This document shows, in pieces, positions 7,540-15,291 of a stretch of 35,549 nucleotides of DNA; position 1 is the stretch's first letter, and each line of letters starts with the position of its first letter. The stretch covers positions 1 through 35,549 of the forward strand of contig JAGAAZ010000083.1 of the NCBI GenBank assembly GCA_017614895.1, written 5' to 3'. Source of the DNA: Bacteroidaceae bacterium (GTDB lineage Bacteria; Bacteroidota; Bacteroidia; Bacteroidales; Bacteroidaceae). Position numbers and translations under genes: made by a program. The notes beneath the pieces are model-generated. The model saw nothing but the letters and a program-made list of their open reading frames with translations, was not told the DNA's origin and made no database searches.

Positions 7540-9197
7540 TACTTCCCTAAGATTTTGTTGTATTCAGCAGGATTGTTCAGCACCTCGATGGCACGTTTCG
7601 TGTCGTCATCATCCTTCAGGAGCAGTTCGATGGCACCAGCTTGATAGTAGTAACGACGGACGATCTCGTTAGCCATCACATCACGAATATCCTTCTCTTT
7701 GCGATCCATCTCACGATCGAGGTTATGGGCGAATTTCTTTTCGAGGGCTTCAAACTCAGCTTTGGCATCCTCATAGTAGCCTTCGTACTCAGCCGACTTC
7801 TTCAAATCAGCCAGACGCTTCTCACTCACACGGTCATACTTGAAGTCGCTGTCCTTCACCATCTTCTTGAACTCCGCATAGTCAGTATCCGTGATGGAGA
7901 AATCCTTCACAGCAGGGATGGTGGGATGATTCTGGCAGTACTTTGTGCCCCAATCCGTCAGGACATCGTCGTTGGAAAGGTAATAGACAATGTTGGCAAG
8001 GGTGTCGTGCTTCACTTCGATGTCGGGCTTGATGCCGTTACCCTCCGTCACTTCACGACCACCAGCCGTATGGAAAATCTGCTTGATGCTGTCAGTCTTC
8101 GTATCAACCCGTTTACCTGTAGTGCGATAGATTTCAGCAGCCTCACGCAGTTTCTTGTAGTCAATCTTCTGGATACAACGACCTGATGGCAAGTAGTACT
8201 TGGCAGTCGTCAATTTGATGCTACCGTTATAAGGCAGTTCGCGAGAACTCTGTACCAATCCTTTACCATAGGTGTCGCCACCAATGACAACAGCACGGTC
8301 GAGGTCTTGCAAGGCACCCGACACAATCTCTGCAGCACTGGCCGTATTTTCATCCACCAGCACAGCCAATGGGATGTCAAGGTCAAGCGGATCATTCTGT
8401 GTGCTATAAGAGAAGTTTGCAGCCACCATCTTACCTTTGGTCTCCACAATCTTCGTGTTCTTAGGCACGAAGAGGTTGACCATATCAACGGCTTCGTTCA
8501 GCAAACCACCACCATTATTACGCAGATCAAGAATGATGTTCTTGGCGCCCTTCTCCTTCAAGGAGATAATCGCCTTGCGCATATCTTTGGCACAACCTTC
8601 TGTGAACTCTCTCAGGAAGATATAACCTGCATCGCCCATCATTCCGTAGTAAGGAATTGCAGGAACCTTGATGTTTCGACGTGTAATCTTGAAATCACGT
8701 GTCTTCTTCTCTCCTGGACGTTGCACCTTCAGCATGAAAGTGGTACCAGGTTCGCCACGCAACAACTCGCTCACCTCCGATGTGTTCATGCCCTTCAAGT
8801 CTTTGTCGTCAATTTTCAGCAGCACGTCGCCCACCTGCAAACCCACCTCAGCAGCAGGCATATCAGGATAAGGCTCTTGGATGATGACCGTCGAGTCCTT
8901 CCTCATGCGAATGACGGAACCGATGCCACCATACTTACCTGTCGTCATCATCTTCAGTTCACCCATATCTTCCTCTGGATAGAACTTCGTGTAGATGTCC
9001 AGTTCGTTCGTCATCGCATCGATACCCACACGGATAATCTTGTCAGCCTCCAACGAATCCACATAGAAGATGTCCAACTGACGATAGATGCTATTGAAAA
9101 TTTCCAGATTCTTTGCCACAGAGAAATTGTGCTCCAACTGGGCATAGGAAGTGAAAAGTGAAAAACTAAAAACTAAAAGTGAAAGTATCCGTTTCAT
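7539..9197 (-). CDS. C-terminal processing peptidase, S41 family
   Basis: A 552-aa secreted serine protease. The signal peptide ends in TSYAQ. An N-terminal helical region and a PDZ domain (about residues 85-165, with GIGSVI, VGDVLLKIDD and LRGEPGT) precede the S41 catalytic core. The dyad is S287 in NTASAAEIVSG and K312 in YGKGLVQ, 25 residues apart as usual. A long charged C-terminal helical extension follows (about 430-540). Such CTPs trim or degrade periplasmic proteins. The gene heads an operon with a 69-aa membrane protein and a DUF3108 protein. Signal-peptide codons consist of perfect heptamers (9151-9185). Confidence 0.9.
   Translation of the reverse strand: MKRILSLLVFSFSLFTSYAQLEHNFSVAKNLEIFNSIYRQLDIFYVDSLEADKIIRVGIDAMTNELDIYTKFYPEEDMGELKMMTTGKYGGIGSVIRMRKDSTVIIQEPYPDMPAAEVGLQVGDVLLKIDDKDLKGMNTSEVSELLRGEPGTTFMLKVQRPGEKKTRDFKITRRNIKVPAIPYYGMMGDAGYIFLREFTEGCAKDMRKAIISLKEKGAKNIILDLRNNGGGLLNEAVDMVNLFVPKNTKIVETKGKMVAANFSYSTQNDPLDLDIPLAVLVDENTASAAEIVSGALQDLDRAVVIGGDTYGKGLVQSSRELPYNGSIKLTTAKYYLPSGRCIQKIDYKKLREAAEIYRTTGKRVDTKTDSIKQIFHTAGGREVTEGNGIKPDIEVKHDTLANIVYYLSNDDVLTDWGTKYCQNHPTIPAVKDFSITDTDYAEFKKMVKDSDFKYDRVSEKRLADLKKSAEYEGYYEDAKAEFEALEKKFAHNLDREMDRKEKDIRDVMANEIVRRYYYQAGAIELLLKDDDDTKRAIEVLNNPAEYNKILGK
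9151..9185. repeat. Five perfect-period heptamers in the protease signal peptide
   Basis: Plus-strand units: GTGAAAA twice, ACTAAAA twice, then GTGAAAG. They lie entirely inside codons of the S41 protease signal peptide and encode its LLVFSFSLFTS segment on the minus strand. Confidence 0.9.
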
Positions 9198-9218
9198 ACT
9201 GATTTGTTAATTTGCGTG

Positions 9219-9226
9219 CAAAGGTA
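9219..9226 (-). promoter_or_regulatory. -7 box for the S41 protease operon
   Basis: TACCTTTG on the minus strand (9226-9219), 21 nt before the ATG at 9197. No TTTG lies at -33; an octamer array begins just upstream of it. Confidence 0.65.
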
Positions 9227-9231
9227 AGAAT

Positions 9232-9293
9232 AAAAAATTGAAGAATTGAAGAAAAACTTTAATTTTTCAATTTTTCAATTTTTCAATTCTTCA
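9232..9293. repeat. Octamer array with inverted arms between divergent promoters
   Basis: The left part has AATTGAAG-type units and the right part has AATTTTTC three times and AATTCTTC once (9261-9292). Positions 9239-9250 are the exact reverse complement of 9282-9293. It fills the space between the -7 boxes of the protease (9219-9226) and xerD (9302-9309). Confidence 0.85.
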
Positions 9294-9301
9294 GATTTCA
9301 C

Positions 9302-9309
9302 TAACTTTG
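9302..9309 (+). promoter_or_regulatory. -7 box for xerD, 5 nt from the start codon
   Basis: TAACTTTG followed by CACCT and then ATG. If the box is used, transcription would start at or next to the ATG, giving a leaderless mRNA. No -33 TTTG is visible. Confidence 0.55.
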
Positions 9310-9314
9310 CACCT

Positions 9315-10229
9315 ATGGAAGAGAAACAACAGCAACGACTGATACGGCGCTATTACCAGTACCTGAAACTGGAGAAGGGGTGTTCGCCCAACACCATTGA
9401 TGCCTACATGCGCGACCTTGACAAGTTTCTTCGTTTCATCAAGGACGAAGGCAAGGATTTCATGTCGATTCAGTTGGATGACCTCCACCAATTCTCCTCC
9501 CTCATGATGGATGTGGGCATCCATTCTGTCTCTCTTTCGCGCATCCTCTCTGGAGTCAGGAGCTTTTATCATTTCTTGGTACTCAGCGATGTGCTTGACG
9601 TCAATCCTACAGAATTGCTGGAATTTCCCAAGAAGCCTCAACATCTGCCCGACGTGCTTTCTGTGGAGGAGATAGATGCCATCGAGTCGGTCATTGACCT
9701 CAGCCAACCTGAAGGTCAGCGCAACAAAGCCATCATCGAAACGCTGTTTTCCTGCGGACTTCGGGTCAGCGAACTGGTCAACCTCAAAATCAGCAACCTC
9801 TTCTTGGATGACCAATTCATCAAGGTGGAAGGGAAGGGCTCCAAGCAACGGCTCGTACCCATCTCAGAGAAAGCCATCCATGAGTTGCAGCTTTACTTCC
9901 TGGATCGTAACCTTTTGCCCATTCCTCTCGAGTATCAGGACTTTGTCTTTGTCAGTCATCGTCGCAAGAAACCCCTTACACGGGTGATGGTTTTCTTGAT
10001 GATTAAAGACCTCGTGGAGAAAGCAGGGATTCAGAAGACCGTTTCCCCTCACACCTTTCGCCATTCTTTTGCCACCTCTCTGCTTGAAGGAGGTGCCAAT
10101 CTGCGTGCCATCCAAGCGATGCTTGGTCACGAATCCATTGCCACCACCCAAATCTACACCCATATCGACACCACTCATCTGCGTGAGGAAATCTTGGAAC
10201 ATCACCCAAGAAATAAAGAAAGGACATAA
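9315..10229 (+). CDS. xerD: Site-specific tyrosine recombinase XerD
   Basis: A 304-aa recombinase that with XerC resolves chromosome dimers at dif. An N-terminal SAM-like core-binding domain (about residues 5-95) precedes the catalytic domain. Catalytic residues are R150 (CGLRVSEL), K177 (KGSKQR), H246 and R249 (HTFRHSF), H272 (LGHESIA) and nucleophile Y281 (QIYTH). Length is typical of chromosomal XerD rather than of a mobile-element integrase. The ATG at 9315 gives the normal N-terminus; the open frame back to 9246 runs through the repeat array and the promoter. Neighbours are ordinary chromosomal genes. The -7 box lies only 5 nt before the ATG. Confidence 0.93.
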   Translation: MEEKQQQRLIRRYYQYLKLEKGCSPNTIDAYMRDLDKFLRFIKDEGKDFMSIQLDDLHQFSSLMMDVGIHSVSLSRILSGVRSFYHFLVLSDVLDVNPTELLEFPKKPQHLPDVLSVEEIDAIESVIDLSQPEGQRNKAIIETLFSCGLRVSELVNLKISNLFLDDQFIKVEGKGSKQRLVPISEKAIHELQLYFLDRNLLPIPLEYQDFVFVSHRRKKPLTRVMVFLMIKDLVEKAGIQKTVSPHTFRHSFATSLLEGGANLRAIQAMLGHESIATTQIYTHIDTTHLREEILEHHPRNKERT

Positions 10230-10267
10230 TATTTCTCGAATTATTTTTTTCTTTTATCAAATAGTAT

Positions 10268-10275
10268 TACCTTTG
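10268..10275 (+). promoter_or_regulatory. -7 box for serB
   Basis: TACCTTTG, 25 nt before the serB ATG. A T-run lies about 19 bp upstream in place of TTTG, so the -33 match is weak. Confidence 0.6.
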
Positions 10276-10300
10276 TAGCCCAAACCAAGAATAACCTATT

Positions 10301-11524
10301 ATGGAAGAACTAATATTGTTGCGTATCACAGGCGAAGATAGACCTGGATTGACGTCAAGCATCATGGACATCTTGGCGCAGTACGATGTAGATATTCAAG
10401 ACATCGGACAGGCAGACATCCACTCGACACTATCGTTGGGCATCCTGATCAGGGTGGCTGAGGACAAATCGGGTCATGTGATGAAGGACTTGCTGTTCAA
10501 GGCAAGTGAACTGGGCGTGAACATCGGTTTTGCCCCTGTGACAATGGACGAGTATGAAGCATGGGTGAGACGACAAGGCAAGAACCGTTACATCTTGACG
10601 GTGCTGGGCAGACGCATCAGAGCCAGAGAGATTGAGGCTGTGAGCCGTCTGATTACAGAGCAAGGTCTGAACATCGATGGCATCAAGCGTCTGTCAGGTC
10701 GTGCGAGCATCCTCCATCCAAAGGAGAAGACAAGAGCATGTATCCAGTTCTCTGTTCGAGGTACCCCGAAAGACAGGGAGGCGCTACATGGGGAATTGCT
10801 GAAGATGTCGAGCGAAATGGAGATAGATGGTTCGTTCCAAATAGATAATATGTATCGCAGAATGCGCCGACTGATTTGCTTCGATATGGATTCGACGCTG
10901 ATCCAGACGGAGGTGATTGACGAATTGGCCAGGAGAAATGGGGTGTATGAGAAGGTGGCAGCCATTACGGAGAGCGCCATGCGAGGTGAGATTGACTTCA
11001 AGGAAAGTTTTACGGAACGATGCAAGCTGTTGAAAGGTTTGGATGTGAGTGTGATGCGTGAGATTGCAGAAAACCTGCCCTTCACGGAAGGTGTAGATAG
11101 GTTGATGTATGTGCTGAAGAAGTATGGCTACAAGATTGCCATCCTCAGTGGTGGTTTCACGTTCTTTGGTGAATATATCCAGAAGAGATATGGCATCGAC
11201 TATGTGTATGCCAACGAATTGGAGATTGACGAGACAGGGCATCTGACGGGCAACTATGTGGGTGAGATTGTGGACGGCAAGCGGAAAGCAGAGTTGCTGA
11301 AGCTGATTGCCCAGGTGGAGAAAGTCGATTTGCAGCAGACGATTGCAGTGGGCGATGGTGCTAACGACTTGCCGATGCTTTCACAGGCAGGTTTGGGTAT
11401 TGCCTTCCATGCAAAACCTCGTGTGGTGGCGAATGCACAGCAGAGCATCAACACCATCGGCTTGGATGGCGTGCTCTACTTCTTGGGATTCAAAGACAGT
11501 TATTTGGATGAAAAAGCCCAATAG
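10301..11524 (+). CDS. serB: Phosphoserine phosphatase with N-terminal ACT domains
   Basis: A 407-aa cytoplasmic enzyme for the last step of serine synthesis (phosphoserine to serine). Two ACT-like regulatory domains occupy about residues 1-180 (ILLRITGEDRPGLTSSIM; YILTVLGRRI). The HAD phosphatase follows: motif I FDMDST with D195 and D197, motif II AILSGGFT, the lysine of GKRKAELL, and motif IV VGDGANDLPML. The layout is the long bacterial/actinobacterial form rather than the short E. coli form. ACT domains suggest amino-acid feedback (family knowledge). The next gene starts 33 nt downstream with no clear promoter between. Confidence 0.94.
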   Translation: MEELILLRITGEDRPGLTSSIMDILAQYDVDIQDIGQADIHSTLSLGILIRVAEDKSGHVMKDLLFKASELGVNIGFAPVTMDEYEAWVRRQGKNRYILTVLGRRIRAREIEAVSRLITEQGLNIDGIKRLSGRASILHPKEKTRACIQFSVRGTPKDREALHGELLKMSSEMEIDGSFQIDNMYRRMRRLICFDMDSTLIQTEVIDELARRNGVYEKVAAITESAMRGEIDFKESFTERCKLLKGLDVSVMREIAENLPFTEGVDRLMYVLKKYGYKIAILSGGFTFFGEYIQKRYGIDYVYANELEIDETGHLTGNYVGEIVDGKRKAELLKLIAQVEKVDLQQTIAVGDGANDLPMLSQAGLGIAFHAKPRVVANAQQSINTIGLDGVLYFLGFKDSYLDEKAQ

Positions 11525-11557
11525 CCTGAATTCTCGAAACTAAAAAACTAACTATAT

Positions 11558-13660
11558 ATGAAAAAGAATCTATTACTGACCATTTTGATGCTGGGCACTT
11601 TAACAGCAGCCGCACAGACAGGAGCGGACTATCTGAAAGCCAGCAAAAAAGCAGATGTGGAAATCACGTTCGATTTGTCTGCTGAGGGTAAAGAATACAA
11701 GGTGAACTGGGGTATGGACACCGCTTGGGATTGGGACTTCAATGTGAATCGAGGTGTGAATCACATTGGCAAGGGGAACTTCGCCACAGGACGTGTGTCG
11801 TTCCAACCTCTCGACCTTGTGACAGACAATGGTGACGGCACTTATACGCTGACCGCCCGTCAACAGAAGAAACTGAAGAAACGTTGCGACATGATCAAGC
11901 TGACTGGTACGAAAGAGGTGAACCTCAACTGCGACCACGAGGCTTTGTTCCGTCCAGCGGATGCCAATGGCGACTACCTCGACACGGATGATAAGGATTA
12001 CACAGGCAGAACGAATTATCGAGGCAAAGCAGAGGAATGGTACAAGCTCATCAAGGCAAGTGTGCAGTTTGTGCAGGGACAAGGATTGACGGTGGTGAGT
12101 GTATCGCCTTTCAACGAACCTGACTATGTGTGGGAACAAGCCACCAGCGAGGAACAAGCAAAGAAAGATTTCCTCGCCATTGCCAAATTGCTGAAGGCAG
12201 ACGACTTCTTCAAGGACATCCGCGTCTGTGGTGGCAACACATTGAATGATGACAAGGCATTAACTTGGTATAACTATCTCAGAAGTTACTTGGACGAAGG
12301 CAACACACACCAGTTGGCTGGTTCGTTTGACAACTACGCCAGCTTCTTTAGCAGGGTGAAGCGAGACAAGAAGGTGGCAACTGCTGATGAGCTGCACAAT
12401 GTGGGTGAAGCCATCGTGGGTGTGAACTACGGTATGGAGAACGGCATCTGGTGGGGCTTTGATTCGAAGGCTCGTGGTCAGTTCTGCATCGACTCCAATG
12501 AGGGTGTGCGTCTCGGCTATGGCGAGAACCGTTCTGCTTGGACGTGTGGTGCCGTGTATCGCAACAACACGACAGGTGAAGTGCATGGTTATTTAGGTTC
12601 ATCTGAACGTCAAGCTACCACTTCCACGTTTGCCTTTGTCTGCAAGGATAGAGATGTCTATTTCAATGGTGATGGACCTACAAGAAGATATGTATATGAA
12701 GTGCCAGGAGGTACTGGTTATCAGCAAGGGCAGATAGGCGCCGAACGTCTGTTCGACATCACATGGGGTGAGGATGTGGCACCTTTCGTGGTGGATGGCA
12801 CTTACCTCATCGTGAATCAGTATAGTGGAAAGGTACTCACCAGTACGGGAACTTCAAAAGCCACCACGTCCAATCTTGTTTCTGCGAGCAAATCTCAACA
12901 ATGGAAAGTGACTCCAGGATATACCACTGGCGACATGTCTTATTGGTTCATCGACAATGTGACCACCGACAAGAACTCCCACCTGAATCTGTTGAATCTC
13001 AACCTCGAGGACGAAGCCAATGTCATCTGTTGGCAAGGTGGAGGTGACGGAAGTCACTTGCTGGAGGAACAATGGTATGTCAAATATGCACAAGACGGCT
13101 ATTATTACATCATCAGCCGCTTGTCCAACAAGTACCTCTACTGCACGAACACGTCTTCAGGTTCGGAAGTGCGTCTGAAGGAAGGTCCTTCTCCCAAAGC
13201 TCGTTCGAAGGCAGCATTTCTTTGGCGTTTGCAACCGATTGACTCGAAAATTGACACCCGTGCTCCTGCTGCACCCACAGAACTGACCTTCCAACAGCAG
13301 GCTGATGGTGTGGAACTCTCTTGGACAGCACCAGATGATGCTGACCCACTGACTTACCTCGTGTTGCGTGCGGATGAAACTGGCGAATACAACACCATCG
13401 CTCGTGGCATCTCCACCACCTCGTACCTCGACACCACTGCTGAAGAAGGCAAGCACTACACCTATAAGGTAAAGGCGGTCGATTATGCGGGCAACCGTTC
13501 GAAGGCTTCTGAAGAACTGGCCACAGACATTGATGCTCCTGTTGCTGGAAAGACAAAGAACAAGGGGCAGGGTTATGACCTCGGTGGTAAGCCTGCAAAT
13601 GCTTCGTACGAAGGCATCCTGATTCATCCAGACAAGAAGGTCTATCAAAGAAAGAGATAA
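11558..13660 (+). CDS. Secreted clan GH-A-like glycosidase with ricin-type and Fn3 domains
   Basis: A 700-aa secreted protein with signal peptide ending AAAQ. The catalytic part (about 20-410) resembles GH30-like (beta/alpha)8 enzymes. VSPFNEPD carries E187 as likely acid/base, and DELHNVGEAIVG carries E278 as a possible nucleophile; both roles are inferred. A beta-trefoil ricin-like domain follows (about 410-580, from GTYLIVNQYSGKVL to YYIISRLSNKYLYC), then an Fn3 domain (about 590-675). The end (YDLGGKPANASYEGILIHPD) looks like the last strands of a type IX secretion C-terminal signal but is unusual. Substrate unknown. The AraC-type regulator and GH31 enzyme follow in the same direction. 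Confidence 0.7.
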   Translation: MKKNLLLTILMLGTLTAAAQTGADYLKASKKADVEITFDLSAEGKEYKVNWGMDTAWDWDFNVNRGVNHIGKGNFATGRVSFQPLDLVTDNGDGTYTLTARQQKKLKKRCDMIKLTGTKEVNLNCDHEALFRPADANGDYLDTDDKDYTGRTNYRGKAEEWYKLIKASVQFVQGQGLTVVSVSPFNEPDYVWEQATSEEQAKKDFLAIAKLLKADDFFKDIRVCGGNTLNDDKALTWYNYLRSYLDEGNTHQLAGSFDNYASFFSRVKRDKKVATADELHNVGEAIVGVNYGMENGIWWGFDSKARGQFCIDSNEGVRLGYGENRSAWTCGAVYRNNTTGEVHGYLGSSERQATTSTFAFVCKDRDVYFNGDGPTRRYVYEVPGGTGYQQGQIGAERLFDITWGEDVAPFVVDGTYLIVNQYSGKVLTSTGTSKATTSNLVSASKSQQWKVTPGYTTGDMSYWFIDNVTTDKNSHLNLLNLNLEDEANVICWQGGGDGSHLLEEQWYVKYAQDGYYYIISRLSNKYLYCTNTSSGSEVRLKEGPSPKARSKAAFLWRLQPIDSKIDTRAPAAPTELTFQQQADGVELSWTAPDDADPLTYLVLRADETGEYNTIARGISTTSYLDTTAEEGKHYTYKVKAVDYAGNRSKASEELATDIDAPVAGKTKNKGQGYDLGGKPANASYEGILIHPDKKVYQRKR

Positions 13661-13703
13661 CGACACATGTAATGTGCATGAGCGGCTTGGTCCCCTCAAG
13701 TGA

Positions 13704-15167
13704 ATGAAAAGGATGTTCATACATATGATGATATTGTTGTGTGCCATCACCTGTGGTGCACAACAATATGTGTTTACCACCCTTGACACTTCTAACGGGC
13801 TCAGCAACAATTTTGTCCTCCACGTCATACAACTGCATGACGGCAGAATTGCCGCCACTACCCACAACAGCATTGACCTGTGGGATGGGAAGCACTTCCA
13901 ACACATCCGGAAGGACTCCCTTTCGTCCATACCTTTGCCAGGTTATCAAGGAGCCTATCACGTCTATGCGGACAAGAACAATTGCTTATGGGTAAAGGAC
14001 TATCAGCGACTCTGGCGCTATGATGCCCAATTGAACCCCGTGCAGGATTGCTTGCCTGACCATGTCGATGACGTGTTTGTGGATGACCAAGGGGAAGTAT
14101 ATTTTGTGCAACAGGATTCTGTGGATATGCTTTTCGACTTGAAGTGCATGGACGGCAAACTCTACCGTTTCTATGCCAGTGGTACGGTGAGGTGTAGTGA
14201 AAAAGGCAAGGAACTGTATGCCAATACAGCAAATATGCTCGACTCTGTGGCTCAGACATCACTCGTGGTGGCAGATACCCTTCGAGGCAAGTTCTATCAG
14301 TTGGTTGATGGCAAACTCTGTCTGGAATTCGACACCCGCACCTGCACATGGACAGAATTGTTCCGTTCGGAGAAGTTGCACACCATTGCCCTCATCGACC
14401 CCAACACCGCCTATATTGTCAGTCATGACGGGCTTTGGCGACTTGACCTCACATCACGGAAGGCTGAACAGCTTGACCAAGTGCAGATGAAGGACGGGAG
14501 CCATCTCTCTTCCAGCCGCATCAACACCGTCTTCACCGACCAAGAGGGCACCGTGTGGCTTGGCACCTACGACCACGGTTTGTTAAGAGGTACATGGCAC
14601 ACTCCGTGGTATCAGACAGGGTGGGCCTATACATTATATATATTGGTGGGAATAGGAATCCTCTTGTCAGTCTTTCTCATCCATCGTTTTCAAGAACGGA
14701 GACGACTGTACAAGGAACAGCTCCTGTTGCAACGTATTCAGCAACTCATCCTGCAGGCAAGTCCAGGTGCACTTCCAGCTCCTTCCAAGGAAGAGGAGTC
14801 ATCCACTGGACATTTCCTTCCCGTCAATGAGGAAAAGAAAGATACTGAATATGCAGATCTGATGAACCGTGCCATCCTCTTTGTCGAGCAGAACCTCTCC
14901 ACTCCTGGCTACACAGTGGAGCGATTGGCGCAAGACCTCTGCATGGACCGCACGGGACTCTACAAAAAGATGACAGCCGCCATCGAGAAGACGCCCACAG
15001 CGTTCATCCGCAACATACGTCTAACCCATGCCGCCCAACTCATCCGAGAAGGGAAACTGACCATGAGCGAAGTGGCAGAACAAACTGGATTCAGCTCCGC
15101 CAGCTATATGGCACGTTGTTTTCAGGAGGAATGGGGCAAGAAACCGAGCGAACTACGTGAATCCTGA
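13704..15167 (+). CDS. Membrane-spanning one-component AraC-family regulator (SusR/HTCS-like, no kinase)
   Basis: A 487-aa sensor-regulator. The signal peptide ends in CGAQ. A periplasmic region of about 290 residues holds remnants of reg_prop beta-propeller repeats, clearest at residues 25-65 (TLDTSNGLSNNFV) and 273-297 (INTVFTDQEGTVWLGTYDHG). One membrane helix spans about 309-332. An AraC helix-turn-helix domain lies at about 392-486 (ERLAQDLCMDRTGLYKKM; MSEVAEQTGFSSASYMARCF). Hybrid two-component regulators of about 1300 aa have the same ends but also Y_Y_Y, kinase and receiver domains, all missing here. SusR of Bacteroides has a comparable plan. It likely controls the GH31 gene downstream. 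No promoter is evident in the 43-nt gap upstream, which holds CACAT-N3-ATGTG (13664-13676). Confidence 0.82.
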   Translation: MKRMFIHMMILLCAITCGAQQYVFTTLDTSNGLSNNFVLHVIQLHDGRIAATTHNSIDLWDGKHFQHIRKDSLSSIPLPGYQGAYHVYADKNNCLWVKDYQRLWRYDAQLNPVQDCLPDHVDDVFVDDQGEVYFVQQDSVDMLFDLKCMDGKLYRFYASGTVRCSEKGKELYANTANMLDSVAQTSLVVADTLRGKFYQLVDGKLCLEFDTRTCTWTELFRSEKLHTIALIDPNTAYIVSHDGLWRLDLTSRKAEQLDQVQMKDGSHLSSSRINTVFTDQEGTVWLGTYDHGLLRGTWHTPWYQTGWAYTLYILVGIGILLSVFLIHRFQERRRLYKEQLLLQRIQQLILQASPGALPAPSKEEESSTGHFLPVNEEKKDTEYADLMNRAILFVEQNLSTPGYTVERLAQDLCMDRTGLYKKMTAAIEKTPTAFIRNIRLTHAAQLIREGKLTMSEVAEQTGFSSASYMARCFQEEWGKKPSELRES

Positions 15168-15180
15168 TGAAAGAAGGTGA

Positions 15181-15233
15181 AATCAACCATAGTGTTCTGT
15201 TGATTCAACAATAGTATTGTGGTTACACAACAG
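15181..15233. promoter_or_regulatory. Overlapping palindromes upstream of the GH31 gene, candidate operator
   Basis: Two perfect 6+1+6 palindromes overlap by 3 nt: TGTTGAtTCAACA (15198-15210) and ACAATAgTATTGT (15208-15220). Larger inverted pairs surround them: AATCAAC (15181-15187) with GTTGATT (15199-15205), and CTGTTG (15197-15202) with CAACAG (15228-15233). The second palindrome covers the -33 position of the promoter at 15242-15249. That fits a regulator site; the AraC protein just upstream is the obvious candidate. Confidence 0.6.
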
Positions 15234-15241
15234 AAAACCTT

Positions 15242-15249
15242 TACCTTTG
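15242..15249 (+). promoter_or_regulatory. -7 box for the GH31-transporter-SpmAB unit
   Basis: TACCTTTG followed by C, 42 nt before the GH31 ATG. ATTGT at 15216-15220 stands at the -33 spacing and lies inside a palindrome. Confidence 0.75.
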
Positions 15250-15291
15250 CACTCAGATTCATTTACTTTTATCAACAACACCTAAAGAGAT

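Noticed and set aside
8307..9161. 284-codon plus-strand frame opposite the S41 protease gene
   Set aside because: It is a mirror of a well-supported protease gene with catalytic residues in place; the antisense protein is His/Thr-rich without domains.
9246..9314. N-terminal extension of xerD (MKKNFNFSIFQFF...)
   Set aside because: It is translation of the octamer array and promoter; the family N-terminus begins at 9315.
9315..10229. Tyrosine recombinase as the integrase of a mobile element
   Set aside because: Length, domain layout and housekeeping neighbours fit chromosomal XerD, and it lies 19 kb from the phage-like cassette.
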